From: Clitopilus passeckerianus
Taxonomy: Eukaryota > Basidiomycota > Agaricomycetes > Agaricales > Entolomataceae
Reading direction: 5' to 3'
Assembly: GCA_944990035.1 (NCBI GenBank)
Contig: CALYLX010000126.1
Coordinates: 1,736,001-1,800,000, forward strand
Length of the DNA stretch: 64,000 nucleotides
Part shown: in pieces, positions 34,008 through 45,435 of the stretch
Layout: the number at the start of each line of letters is the position of its first letter
Numbering within the stretch: the first letter of the stretch is position 1
Translations under genes and position numbers: made by a program
Notes under the pieces: model-generated
The model's database searches: none
What the model was told of the DNA's origin: nothing
What the model saw: the letters and a program-made list of their open reading frames with translations, nothing else

Positions 34008-34128
34008 GACGTCCAGCATCTGATACTGATGGCCCACGCGTCATGACCTATGTGCACAAGCATCTTGCAGGTATGCTACCTGCATTTCACACTGATCTTG
34101 CCAACCACAATGATGTGTTGGTTATAAC
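34008..34128 (+). pseudogene. LINE endonuclease fragment, diverged (old) copy
   Basis: Aligns with 58812-58930 of the LINE ORF2 endonuclease at about 84% identity by my count, clearly more diverged than the other copies here. It begins right at the Tc1 target TA and stops at the poly-T of LINE A. Confidence 0.85.
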
Positions 34129-36199
34129 TTTTTTTTTTTTTTTTTGATCAAAGCCCTATGCCCCCAGAGGGGGCGTCTGACAATTTATATTCCGGCACCC
34201 GATCGCAGTCCGGCCGCAAGTACCTAAATACATGCATTGTATACTAACGTAAGTAAATAACCGTGTTCGTCTAGTGAACTACACTGAATACGAGGTGCAC
34301 CAAAGAGCAAGCTAGGGTGGCCCCCGAGGATAAATCTCTCAGCGAGTATGGTAGTGCGCAACACCCCGCAGAAGCAGCGAGAACCCTGAAAGCCAGGCTC
34401 GCCGCTATATGAAGGATGGAGCACTGACGCCTATGCATGGAAAACCATGCCAGACGCTTCGGCCTGTTCTCTGCGAACAAATTAGTGTGCACCCGGCACC
34501 CAGACAAGGTCGTCTGGGCGCGGCGGTGCAGTGGAGCCTGTTACAGGCATTCGTCGGCGGTGGCCCCCCACAGCGGGGAGGGCATCACGGAGGCGTGTGG
34601 GGGCCTTGTCAGGTGGCCCACGTCGCCGCGCCTTCCTGGCTTTGGGAAACGGCGGTGGAGGCTGTTGCGAAGGGAACGCAAAAGTGGCAGGGTTGTTCTG
34701 GAGGAAGAACAAGAAAGACGACAGTTCCCGGCGCAAGCGCTGGTTGGGCCGTCGTTGGAAGTGCACGCACTGGTGAAGGATGTGACCCCTCGTTTCCAGT
34801 ATGCGCCAGTTGCAAGCACACGCTGTCTCCCCACCCAGGTTGAAGCGTGCGCGGAATTCCCCTATGGGTGCATGACCCAGAACTGCGCGTGTAAGGCGCG
34901 CGGTATGTGCATTGGAGGAACCAACGCGATGTAGCCAAGGTCCACCTTTGATGTGTGTGGGCCTTAGGGAGGCACCTTTGTGTGTAAGGCGCAAGAAGTT
35001 GTTGCCAGAGTAAGAAGGCTGCTGCAGTAGACAAGTCCACTCATGCAGCATTCTATCTACAGCGCGTTTCCGGGCATACCCAAGGGATGTCCGGGGTTGG
35101 TTGCCAGCACCCACCCGCAAGCCAGTGGCCGCCAGGTGAGCACGGTGGTGGATGTCCCAGTGGAGTTTTGAAGGGACATGAACAAAGTGGACGTGCCTGT
35201 CGGCGTCGCCCAAGAACCAAGCACGTAGTTTGGAGCAAATGGACAGCGAGTGTCCTTGCCCAGAGTGGAGAGACGGGTCCAAAGCCAACCGGATGGCTTT
35301 GGTCGAGTCTGAGAGCACAACTATTTTGACACAGTTGTTGCGCAGAACAGCCTTGCTTATAGACAAGTCAATGGCTGCGAGTTTGGCATCATCAGAAAGG
35401 ACTCTGCCTGATGCCATAGTGTATTCTTCTGGGCCAAGGGCGCCATGAAGGAGGGAGCAAGCAGCAACCGCCTGGTGCTTCCTGCTTTTGGGGACAGACG
35501 CGTCAGCTGCCACCAACACTGTAGTGTCAGACAGATCTGCGTCAGCTCGAATCACATCCAAGTGGATGCGACGAGAATCAAGGGCATCCTTAGATGCGGC
35601 AATGATGGTGTCAAGTGTAATCCTGCCAGAGTGCGTATCCAACAGGCGAAGGCCTGGGACCGCTTCTCCATGGACAGGGTTGAGAGGCTCAGAGACACGC
35701 ACAGCATGTGCGTCAGAATCCACAACTGTAGAGAGCAAGTTGCCGCGCACGCGTCGCGACAAGTTGGACAGAGACGAAGGAAGACGCATTGTTCCTTTGT
35801 ACAGCTGGTGCTTGTCACTGATGAGCGACAGCGTAGGGTGGTTGCCAATCAGGGTGCCAATACGCGCCTGGCCGCGTTCGACCAGTTTCCTGATGTGCAG
35901 ATGAATGGGAGGGAGACTAGCAACTGACTCGGTCCCCCCACCCGGCGATGTGCGAAAGGCGCCGGTTATCCACCTAGCAGCCTTGTGTTGCATAGTGCGC
36001 AAGTGCGACATAGCAGTCTTACACCTTGCACCTTTGTAGAACCAGAGGCCCACACCATACGTAGCGACCGGAAGGACGCACGCACGGTAGAGCAGCCGCT
36101 TCTGCATAGGGGTGATACCCCTTGACGAGTTACCAAGCATGATCATTGCCTTGACAGTGGTCAGAGCCTTGGTAGAGTAATACTTGACATGGTGGCTAA
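34129..36199 (-). mobile_element. LINE copy A: poly-T plus 3' half, minus strand
   Basis: A T17 run (34129-34145, the A-tail on the minus strand) is followed by the LINE 3' UTR with its terminal hairpin (34158-34176), then the C-terminal third of ORF2. The copy breaks at 36199 in the RT region and is joined to the 5' end of a plus-strand LINE piece. Confidence 0.9.
34482..36146 (-). pseudogene. LINE ORF2 C-terminal part (RT end, RNase H, CCHC) of copy A
   Basis: 554 codons are open. They cover the end of the RT thumb region (ARWITGAFRTSPGGGTESV), the RNase H domain (VLVAADASVPKS, AKLAAIDLSIS, IVVLSDSTKAI, HWDIHHRAH, giving the D-E-D-D set) and the C-terminal zinc motif CACNWRILETRGHILHQC. 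The frame ends early at GAH because CAA became TAA; other copies continue for about 16 residues. Without the N-terminal two thirds it is inactive. Confidence 0.88.
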
Positions 36200-37805
36200 A
36201 CGCATCCCTTTTGATCTGTTACCACCAACATCACAGCCACAACAGCGACGCAAATTCGCCCTCCAGCAGCTTGCACACCGCTTTATTCTCCAGTACATCC
36301 GCCTGTCTGCGCTATGAGTAGTGCAGGAGGCAGCAAGAAGACTCCCCGGCCACCGGATCCAACTCCAACGCCATCCACACCTCAGAAAGGCCATGGTACC
36401 AACTATGGCGCATTTGATGGTGAAGAAACACCCCAGGGCCCCTCTGGCGCTAGAAATAAGCGTCCTACTCCAGCAATGGATGAGGATGAGGATTTCGATG
36501 CAGATGAGAGCCCTGCTCCTTCCGCCCCTTCCTCCCCTGAGCACAAGCGCAGGAAGAACACGTCTGGTGCTGCTGTAGCGCAGCCCAAGTCCAGGACTGC
36601 CTCCAGGGCAGCCTCCCCACCCAAACAGAGTTCAAGTCTCTGTTTCCTGGTCATGATGAGAAGGACTCTTACACCCTGTCTTTACAGGCTACGAGGCGGC
36701 CGTCGGGGATGATGTAGAGGCCCTTACCGATGCTCTAGTGACGATGCAAGGATGGATGGACCACTGTCCTCCTAGCGCTGTTGATGAACTTCAAGCGAGG
36801 TACATTGCAGACGCCCTTATCTCCACAGTTGCGCAGGCAGCAGCTGTGCACATTACAGACTACCTCAGCGCAGATGAGGGTCTCTAGCTCAAGTGCGACG
36901 CGTTAGGGACGCATTGAACGCTGTCCTGCCGTCCCTCCCTCCCAGCAGCGCCTGTGCGCACTGCTGCTCCCAAAGGTGCTGCAAAGGCGGCATCTGCTTC
37001 CTCCACTGCTGCTGCAGGTGGGCATGGTGTAGCACCGGCCTCCTCTGCCCCAGCAGGCGCCCTCCTCCTCCAGCGCCTCCCAAGGCGCCAGGACCCAGGT
37101 TACCTCTCCCGACCCGCGGAACACACTGCCACTGGTCACAAATCTCCGGCTCCCATGGAGGGACAGGAGTCCACTGCGACATCTCAGCAACCTGACAACC
37201 CGGTCCCTGGACCGGACTCAGGTGTTGCCACAGGTGCTGCCCTTCCCAACCGCAACCAGAGCGGATCCATTCGGGTAACTGGATGCAATTCCAGCGCCGG
37301 TTTGCCCGCCCCTCCCCAGGCGCCTGCTACACCGCGTAGAGCGCCCAATCCACATGCTGTGCGTGCGCCAAAGCCTGCTAATGCGTCTCAGCAGCAGCAG
37401 CAGCCCTCACAACAGCGTCAGCGCGCTCCCAAGGCGTCCTACGCTTCTGTCGCTTCGCAGCCGCCTAGGAGGCCTGTAAACGCCACCTCTCGCAGCTTTG
37501 CAGAGGTTACTGTTGGCATGACTGCGCAGCAATGCGCAGAACTTGCTGAACTCGCGCGTCATCTCCCTGGACTGTCCTGGGATGAAGTAGCGCAACTCAA
37601 GGACAATTCTAACGCCAACAAGCGCAAGGCAGCGTCCTCTCCCCTCCCCTCTGCTCCCTCTCCTTCAAAGAAGAAGCAGAAGCTCAAATCCACGACGCGC
37701 GGCCCATCGCGCAGACAGTGCTTCATTTATGTGCGCAGAGGCACCGGCAGCGATGCTATCCCTGCCCCTCTTCCCATCTCGCCTGAACAGGCCGTCTCCA
37801 CCCTA
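36200..37805 (+). mobile_element. LINE copy A': 5' UTR and N-terminal ORF1, inverted relative to copy A
   Basis: Begins GCATCCCTTTTGATC, the same 5' terminus as full-length copy D. ORF1 starts at 36314 and stops matching ORF1 at 37805. The order (3' half inverted, then true 5' end, then ORF1) is what twin priming during target-primed reverse transcription would leave. Confidence 0.85.
36314..37805 (+). pseudogene. LINE ORF1 N-terminal part, frameshifted
   Basis: Starts MSSAGGSKKTPRPPDPTPTP. The frame is lost near 36690 (a missing A after CAGGCTAC) and again near 36882 (a missing G in GAGGGG). The Ala/Pro/Gln-rich middle is readable from about 36954. Downstream codons of the long open frame, beyond 37805, belong to the antisense of LINE B. 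Confidence 0.85.
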
Positions 37806-37840
37806 GGCTCGCCGCTATATGAAGGATGGAGCACTGACGC

Positions 37841-40800
37841 CTATGCATGGAAAACCATGCCAGACGCTTCGGCCTGTTCTCTGCGAACAAATTGGTGTGC
37901 ACCCGGTACCCAGACAAGATCGTCTGGGCGCGGCGGTGCAGTGGAGCCTGTTACAGGCATTCGTCGGCGATGGCCCCCCGCAGCGGGGAGGGCATCACGG
38001 CGGCGTGTGGGGGCCTTGTCAGGTGGCCCACGTCGCCGTGTCTTCCTGGCTTTGGGAAACGGCGGTGGAGGCTGTTGCGAAGGAAACGCAAAAGTGGCAG
38101 GGTTGTTCTCAAGGAAGAACAAGAAAGTCGACAGCTCCCGGCGCAAGCGCTGGTTGGGCCGTCGTTGGAAGTGCGCGCACTGGTGAAGGATGTGTCCCCT
38201 CGTTTCCAGAATGCGCCAGTCGCATGCACACGCTGTCTCCCCACCCAGGTTGAAGCGTGCGCGGAATTCGCCAATGGGTGCATGACCCAGAACTGCGCGT
38301 GTAAGGCGCGCGGTATGCGCATTGGAAGAACCAACGCGACGTAGCCAAGGTCCACCTTTAATGTGTGTGGGCCTCTCGGGAGGCACCTTTGTGTGTAAGG
38401 CGCAAAAGTTGTTGCCAGAGTAAGAAGGCTGCTGCAGTAGACAAGTCCACTCATGCAACATTCTATCTACAGCGCGTTTCCGGGCATACCCAAGGGATGT
38501 CCGGGGTTGGTTGCCAGCACCCACCCGCAAGCCAGTGGCCGCCAAGTGAGCACGGTGGTGGATGTCCCAGTTGAGTTTTGAAGGGACATGAACAAAGTGG
38601 ACGCGCCTGTCGGCGTCGCCCGAGAACCAAGCACGTAGTTTGGAGCAAATGGACAGCGAGTGTCCTTGCCCAGAATGGAGAGACGGGTCCAAAGCCAACC
38701 GGATGGCTTTGGTCGAGTCTGAGAGCACAACTATTTTGACACAGTTGTTGCGCAGAACAGCCTTGCTTATAGACAAGTCAATGGCTGCGAGTTCGGCGTC
38801 ATCAGAGAGGACTCTGCCTGATGCCATAGTGTATTCTTCTGGGCCAAAGGCGCCATGAAGGAGGGAGCAAGCAGCAACCGCTTGGTGCTTCCTGCTTTTG
38901 GGAACAGACGCGTCAGCTGCCACCAATACTGTGGTGTCAGACAGATCTGCGTCAGCGCGAATCACATCCAAGTGGATGCGACGAGAATCAAGGGCATCCT
39001 TAGATGCTGCAATGACGGTGTCAAGTGTGACCCTGCCAGAGTGGGTATCCAACAGGCGAAGGCCTGGGACCGCCTCACCATGGACAGGGTTGAGAGGCTC
39101 AGAGACGCGCACAGCATGTGCGTCAGAATCCACGACCGTAGAGAGCAAGTTGCCGCACACGCGTCGCGACAAGTTGGAGAGAGACGAAGGAAGATGCATT
39201 GTCCCTTTGTACAGCTGGTGCTTGTCACTAATGAGCGACAGCGTAGGGTGGTTGCCAATCAGGGTGCCAATACGCGCCTGGCCGCGTTCGACCAGTTTCC
39301 TGATGTGCAGATGAATGGGAGGGAGACCAGCGATAGACTCGGTCCCCCCACCCGGCGATGAGCGAAAGGCGCCAGTTATCCACCTAGCAGCCTGGAGTTG
39401 CATAGTGCGCAAGTGCGACATAGCAGTCTTGCACCTAGCACCTTTGTAGAACCAGAGGCCCACACCATACGTAGCGACTGGAAGGACGCACGCACGGTAG
39501 AGCAGCCGCTTCTGCATAGGGGTGATACCCCTTGATGAGTTACCAAGCATGATCATTGCCTTGACAGTGGTCAGAGCCTTGGTAGAGTAATACTTGACAT
39601 GGTGGCTAAAGGATAGCGACCGGTCAAAGTAGAAGCCCAAGTAGCGCCAAACGCTCTTGGGTTGAAGTGGCGAGTTGCCAGTGTGTGGAGCAAAGCCCAA
39701 GTCAATGGCAGGATTGACATCGTTGTGCTTGCGAGAGAAGTGGAAGACCTCTGTCTTGTCATGTTCCAAGACAAGGCCAAGTGCGGTAACAAGTTCTGTG
39801 ATGACAGCATACGCTTGTTGGAGTAGGGTGATGTTCTCCCCAAAGGATGGCGACTGAACGATGAGTGAACCATCATCCACATACAACATGAGTGTTGTAA
39901 CGCCAGGAGCAATCCTGCGCTCAAACAGCCTCATCCCTGGCACCAAATAGAGCGCAGAGAGAAGAGGGGATAAAGCAGATCCTTGGCCAACACCAACATC
40001 TGCAGAATACTTGCTGGATTCTTCGCTGTTCCAGCTGTAGGATGTGTGTCTCCCAACAAGGTAAGACGCAAAGAAGTTGCAGACTTCTGGCGCGAAGCCT
40101 AGTCTGCGCAGTATGCGTAGAAGCATGTCGTGGTTGAGAGAGAAGAACTGAGCAAGGTCAAAGCGACCACGCTTGTCTTCAGCCCTCTAGCCCAACCGGC
40201 CTTGACAATGTGAGTGAGATAAACACCCGCATCCTCAGTAGAGTGTTGGCGCACGCCTCCAAACTGGTTGGGGTGGAACACGCCGAATTTCTGCGCTTCA
40301 AACTGCATTCTGTTTGCAAGCATCTTCTCAAAGAGTTTCCCAGCGTGTTAAGCAACACAATAGGGCGGAACATCTTGGGAGTTGAATAGTGCGGTTTGCC
40401 AGGCTTTGGAACAATGGCAGAACGCGACTCTTTGAAGTGAGAGGGCCAGTGGCCCACCCGAAGGCAGGCATTGGCAATCTCGACGAATTTGGTAGCGATG
40501 ACAGTGTCAGCGACCAAGGATTTGAGCTGATACCATGTGAGGTGATCAGGACCAGGAGCAGAAGTGTTTGAGCACTTTGCAAGTTCTTCTCTCAGCTCTT
40601 TAACACCAAAGTCCCACCACTCGCGGGGAGACTGAGGGACGTCGTCGAGCACAGAGGGGTCAACAGGGCGATCAGACGCCGAGTTGTATGTTGAATCAAG
40701 AGCAGCCCAAAGCGACTCCAGGGAATTGCAAGGTTCACCATTGTGGCGAATGGCTTCGTGTGTAGGGAGCTCACGCTGTTTGGCCCAGCGCATAAGATCC

Positions 40801-41761
40801 CATGGACGCTTGTTGGTAGTAGCAATCGTCTGGATCCTACTATCAAAGAACTTGCGCTTGGCCACCTTGGTGGTCCTGCAGAACGCCTTGTAATCAGCGA
40901 CCGCCCTGGAAGCGCGATACACTCTGACAGCGTCAGAGCACTCAGGATTCCACCAGGACTTTGACTTGGTGGAGATGCGAGCAGTCTTTGAGTTGTTATC
41001 CCAAGACTGCTTAATAGCAGTTGCAATGGCGCCAGTGCAGCGTTCAATTGCTTCTGCTGTTGTGAGAGTGGATGTGTCCAATGCTCGCACAGAAGAGGAC
41101 AGTTCCTTCAGGAACTCTTCCTCTCGCTCACTGCCCTTGGGCAGAGTGATGCGCTCAGCAGCCAGCTGCACAGGCTGGATACGGAGCGTGACGGTCAAGG
41201 AGCGTGGTCAGAGGGTCCTTTCCACTCTGTGACCACGCTATGTGAAGTCCCTGCAGTGCGACCCACAGGGAGGAAGAATAGATCAATGACCGACGGCCTA
41301 AGGCTGCCAGCATGTGGGAAGTGAGTAGGAGTGCGTTCTGGTAGAACACTAGCCTCCAAACCCAGGTCGAGCGCAACATCACACAGTTCAGTTGCAACAT
41401 GATTTGTAGAGTCATAGTCCGGATCCCAGACTGACGACTTGCAGTTGAAGTCCCCTGCCATGCAAAGCATGCTTGGGAGACGTGGAGCATTGTCACACAA
41501 CCAGCGAATGGCAGTACCATCCCCTGGGCTAGAGTAGACATTGGCAAAGTGTATTTGAGCACCTGCGCTCCCATACAATGTTGTGACCAACACATCATTG
41601 TGGTTGGCGAGGTCAGTGCGAAATGCAGGCCTCATGCCTGCAAGACGCCTATGCACAAACGTCATAACACGTGGGCGGTCAGTATCGGATGCTGGACGTC
41701 TAAACATGACCAGCCAGTCCGGATGAGTGGGAGCACCAATCACTGCCTCCTTCTGGGTTGG
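37841..41761 (-). pseudogene. LINE ORF2 of copy B, split by several small indels
   Basis: Three consecutive frames cover endonuclease (41743-41195: AGDFNCKSSVWDP, SVIDLFFLPVG), the RT fingers region (41198-40179: SNTSAPGPDHLTWYQLKS) and RT palm to C terminus (40126-37841: VGVGQGSALSPLLSAL, LYVDDGSLIVQ). Breaks fall at short homopolymers when compared with copy D: one C lost near 40340, one A near 40176, two bases near 41750, one G near 41797. The catalytic box is preceded by Leu (MLYVDD) as in copy F, whereas D and E have Ser. Confidence 0.88.
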
Positions 41762-41928
41762 TAGTGGACACAGTGCGACGTATTAGCCTCCAGGAGGCTC
41801 TTGTAGCAGGAGAACGTCAAAATCATTCTTACGCTCCTCCAAGAGTGATGACACAAGATCATAATTTCTATTCACATTCTGTGAGTAGAAGCGAAGCATA
41901 GATACATATTTGTGACGCATAAAGTAAT

Positions 41929-43120
41929 TTAAACGTGAGCAGTACGATCACCCAGAGCCGTCTGAATCAGTCTCCTCCTGGGTGGTTGAACGTTAGCATA
42001 ACTTTGCGGTGCTCTAGCAGAAAAGCGTACCGCATCGTTGACATCATACCGGCACTGGATCCAGCCAGCGTCAAACCGGTGACGAGAGAAGGCGCACTTG
42101 GACGAATCCGCTGTGTGCGCCTTGCCGCAGTTGATGCACCTGGGTGCGTGTGGGCACGGTTCGCCATCGGGAGTGGCGGGCACCGGGGATTCGCATCAGG
42201 CTTCTCCCAACAGCAGTGGGAGAGCTTGCGATGATTCTGCGTGTCATGGCCATAGCCACAATGCGCGCAGGAGTTGTACTGCTGTCTGCAGGACGCAGTT
42301 GGGTGTCCCCAGGCCCAACAGCGTTGACACTGAGGGACGCCAGCGTGAACACTGGCAGGGGAGATGTTGCAGAGGCGACCACCAATGGACATCCTCTTGT
42401 TGGTAATAGACTTGAGGGCAGTACCAGGCCTAGTGTCCCAGAAGTCGAAGAAAACAACGCACATGTCATGCGAGCTGCTTGCACGATGAATACGCGGCTT
42501 TCCAGCAAGCTGGAGCGACGACGTAGTGGCATTTTGACGCAGGAGTGCCTCCATGGTGTCAGGAGTGACTGGAGTGCTCCCAACCGCACCAAAGGTGAAG
42601 TAGGGCACGCCAGTGATGCGAGCGTAGGAACGCGATGCAGGGACCTCTACATTCACGTTGACGATAGGCTGACCCCCTGGTGAGAGGGTACCAGACACGT
42701 TGCACAGCGAGTCAGATGATGCCCAGATCGCTGTGGGTGGGTGTGTCACTGAAGTGGACAATGATAGCGTCACCCTGCCGACTTCTGCATGGATGGCGTT
42801 GTTGCGAGAACCACCATTCGATAAACGGAGGTTGAGGGTGGAGACGGCCTGTTCAGGCGAGATGGGAAGAGGGGCAGGGATAGCATCGCTGCCGGTGCCT
42901 CTGCGCACATAAATGAAGCACTGTCTGCGCGATGGGCCGCGCGTAGTGGATTTGAGCTTCTGCTTCTTCTTTGAAGGAGAGGGAGCAGAGGGGAGGGGAG
43001 AGGACGCTGCCTTGCGCTTGTTGGCGTTAGAATTGTCCTTGAGTTGCGCTACTTCATCCCAGGACAGTCCAGGGAGATGACGCGCGAGTTCAGCAAGTTC
43101 TGCGCATTGCTGCGCAGTCA
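41929..43120 (-). pseudogene. LINE ORF1 C-terminal part of copy B
   Basis: Carries the three zinc-knuckle cluster (CQRCWAWGHPTASC, CAHCGYGH, CINCGKAHTADSSKC). Frameshifts lie near 42185 and 42680-42770 relative to copy D. The N-terminal part is cut at AQQCAEL (43120). Confidence 0.85.
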
Positions 43121-45435
43121 TGCCAATGCTGCGCTACTAGAGGAACGTAAGAATGACTTTGACGTGATTCTGCTTCAAGAGCCACCATGGCGGCTCATTC
43201 GACGCACTGTATCCACTACCAATCCTGAGGGAGAGGCAGTGATTGGTGCACCTACTCATCCAGACTGGCTGGTCATGTTTAGACGCCCAGCATCTGAGAC
43301 TGACCGCCCACGCGTTATGACGTTTGTGCATAGGCGTCTTGCAGGCATGCGGCCTGCATTTCGCACTGACCTCGCCAACCACAATGATGTATTGGTCACT
43401 ACACTGTATGGGAGCGCAGGTGCTCAAATACACTTTGCCAATGTCTACTCTAGCCCAGGGGATGGTACTGCCATTCGCTGGTTGTGTGACAATGCTCCAC
43501 ACCTGCCAAGCATGCTTTGCATGGCAGGTGACTTCAATTGCAAGTCGTCAGTCTGGGACCCGGACTATGACTCTACAAATCATGTTGCAACTGAACTGTG
43601 TGATGTTCGCTCATCGCCGGGTGGGGGGACCGAGTCTATCGCTGGTCTCCCTCCCATTCATCTGCACATCAGGAAACTGGTCGAACGCGGCCAGGCGCGT
43701 ATTGGCACCCTGATTGGCAACCACCCTACGCTGTCGCTCATTAGTGACAAGCACCAGCTGTACAAAGGAACAATGCGTCTTCCTTCGTCTCTCTCCAACT
43801 TGTCGCGACGCGTGCGCGGCAACTTGCTCTCTACGGTCGTGGATTCTGACGCACATGCTGTGCGCGTCTCTGAGCCTCTCAACCCTGTCCATGGTGAGGC
43901 GGTCCCAGGCCTTCGCCTGTTGGATACCCACTCTGGTAGGGTCACACTTGACACCGTCATTGCAGCATCTAAGGATGCCCTTGATTCTCGTCGCATCCAC
44001 TTGGATGTGATTCGCGCTGATGCAGATCTGTCTCACACTACAGTGTTGGTGGCAGCTGACGCATCCGTTCCCAAAAGCAGGAAGCACCAAGCGGTTGCTG
44101 CTTGCTCCCTCCTTCATGGCGCCTTTGGCCCGGAAGAATACACTATGGCATCAGGCAGAGTCCTTTCTGATGATGCCGAACTCGCAGCCATTGACTTGTC
44201 TATAAGCAAGGCTGTTCTGCGCAACAACTGTGTCAAAATAGTTGTGCTCTCAGACTCGACCAAAGCCATCCGGTTGGCTTTGGACCCGTCTCTCCATTCT
44301 GGGCAAGGACACTCGCTGTCCATTTGCTCCAAACTACGTGCTTGGTTCTCGGGCGACGCTAACAGGCACGTCCACTTTGTTCATGTCCCTTCAAAAGTCA
44401 ACTGGGACATCCACCACCGTGCTCACTTGGCGGCCACTGGCTTGCGGGTGGGTGCTGGCAACCAACCCCGGACATCCCTTGGGTATGCCCGGAAACGCGC
44501 TGTAGATAGAATGTTGCATGAGTGGACTTGTCTACTGCAGCAGCCTTCTTACTCTGGCAACAACTTCTTGCGCCTTACACACAAAGGTGCCTCCCTGAGG
44601 CCCACACACATTAAAGGTGGACCTTGGCTACGTCGCGTTGGTTCTTCCAATGCGCATACCGCGCGCCTTACACGCGCAGTTCTGGGTCATGCGCCCATTG
44701 GCGAATTCCGCGCACGCTTCAACCTGGGTGGGGAGACAGCGTGTGCATGCGACTGGCGCATTCTGGAAACGAGGGGACACATCCTTCACCAGTGCGCGCA
44801 CTTCCAACGACGGCCCAACCAGCGCTTGCGCCGGGAGCTGTCGTCTTTCTTGTTCTTCCTTGAGAACAACCCTGCCACTTTTGCGTTTCCTTCGCAACAG
44901 CCTCCACCGCCGTTTCCCAAAGCCAGGAAGACACGGCGACGTGGGCCACCTGACAAGGCCCCCACACGCCGCCGTGATGCCCTCCCCGCTGCGGGGGGCC
45001 ATCGCCGACAAATGCCTGTAACAGGCTCCACTGCACCGCCGCGCCCAGACGATCTTGTCTGGGTACCGGGTGCACACCAATTTGTTCGCAGAGAACAGGC
45101 CGAAGCGTCTGGCATGGTTTTCCATGCATAGGCGTCAGTGCTCCATCTTTCATATAGCGGCGAGCCTGGCCTCCAGGGTTCTTGCTGCTTCTGCGGGGTG
45201 TTGCGCGCTACCATACTTGTTGAGAGATTTATCCTCGGGGGCCACCCTAGCTTGCTCTTTGGTGCACCTCGTATTCAGTGTAGTTCACTCGACGAACACG
45301 GTTCTTTACTTACGTTAGTATACAATGCATGTATTTAGGTACTTGCGACCGGACTGCGATCGGGCGCCGGAATATAAATTGTCAGACGCCCCCTCCGGGG
45401 GCGTAGGGCTTTGACACAAAAAAAAAAAAAAAAAA
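43121..45435 (+). mobile_element. LINE copy C, plus strand, RT deleted
   Basis: Begins in the ORF2 endonuclease, loses about 2 kb between 43605 and 43606, and continues to the 3' UTR, hairpin (45386-45404) and an A18 tail (45418-45435). Confidence 0.9.
43127..45131 (+). pseudogene. In-frame endonuclease-RNase H fusion of LINE copy C
   Basis: An uninterrupted frame of about 668 codons joins the endonuclease (LLEERKNDFDVILLQEPPW through ATELCDV) directly to RSSPGGGTESIAG, the post-RT region. It then runs through RNase H (AADASVPKS, AELAAIDLS, LSDSTKAI, NWDIHHRAH) and the CCHC tail (CACDWRILETRGHILHQC). The RT palm is entirely missing, along with the last conserved endonuclease blocks (SVIDLF and SDHAP). 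The open frame extends ~80 bases further upstream, but that part is antisense to copy B. Probably an inactive deletion derivative; the kept frame may be chance. Confidence 0.85.

Larger units (their letters stand above)
37806..43120 (-). mobile_element. LINE copy B, minus strand, lacking 3' tail and 5' third of ORF1
   Basis: It starts inside the 3' region (the last ~250 bp and the A-tail are missing), carries all of ORF2 and the C-terminal half of ORF1, and ends at 43120 where plus-strand LINE C begins. Confidence 0.9.

Noticed and set aside
34409..34934. 144-165 codon ORFs repeated antisense to each LINE 3' end (also near 37819, 44628, 48391, 50872, 62175)
   Set aside because: They recur only because the LINE recurs; composition mirrors the sense Arg/Pro-rich C terminus, and no independent coding signal is seen.
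36954..38186. 410-codon ORF
   Set aside because: Only the part up to 37805 is LINE ORF1; the rest is antisense to the 3' end of copy B.
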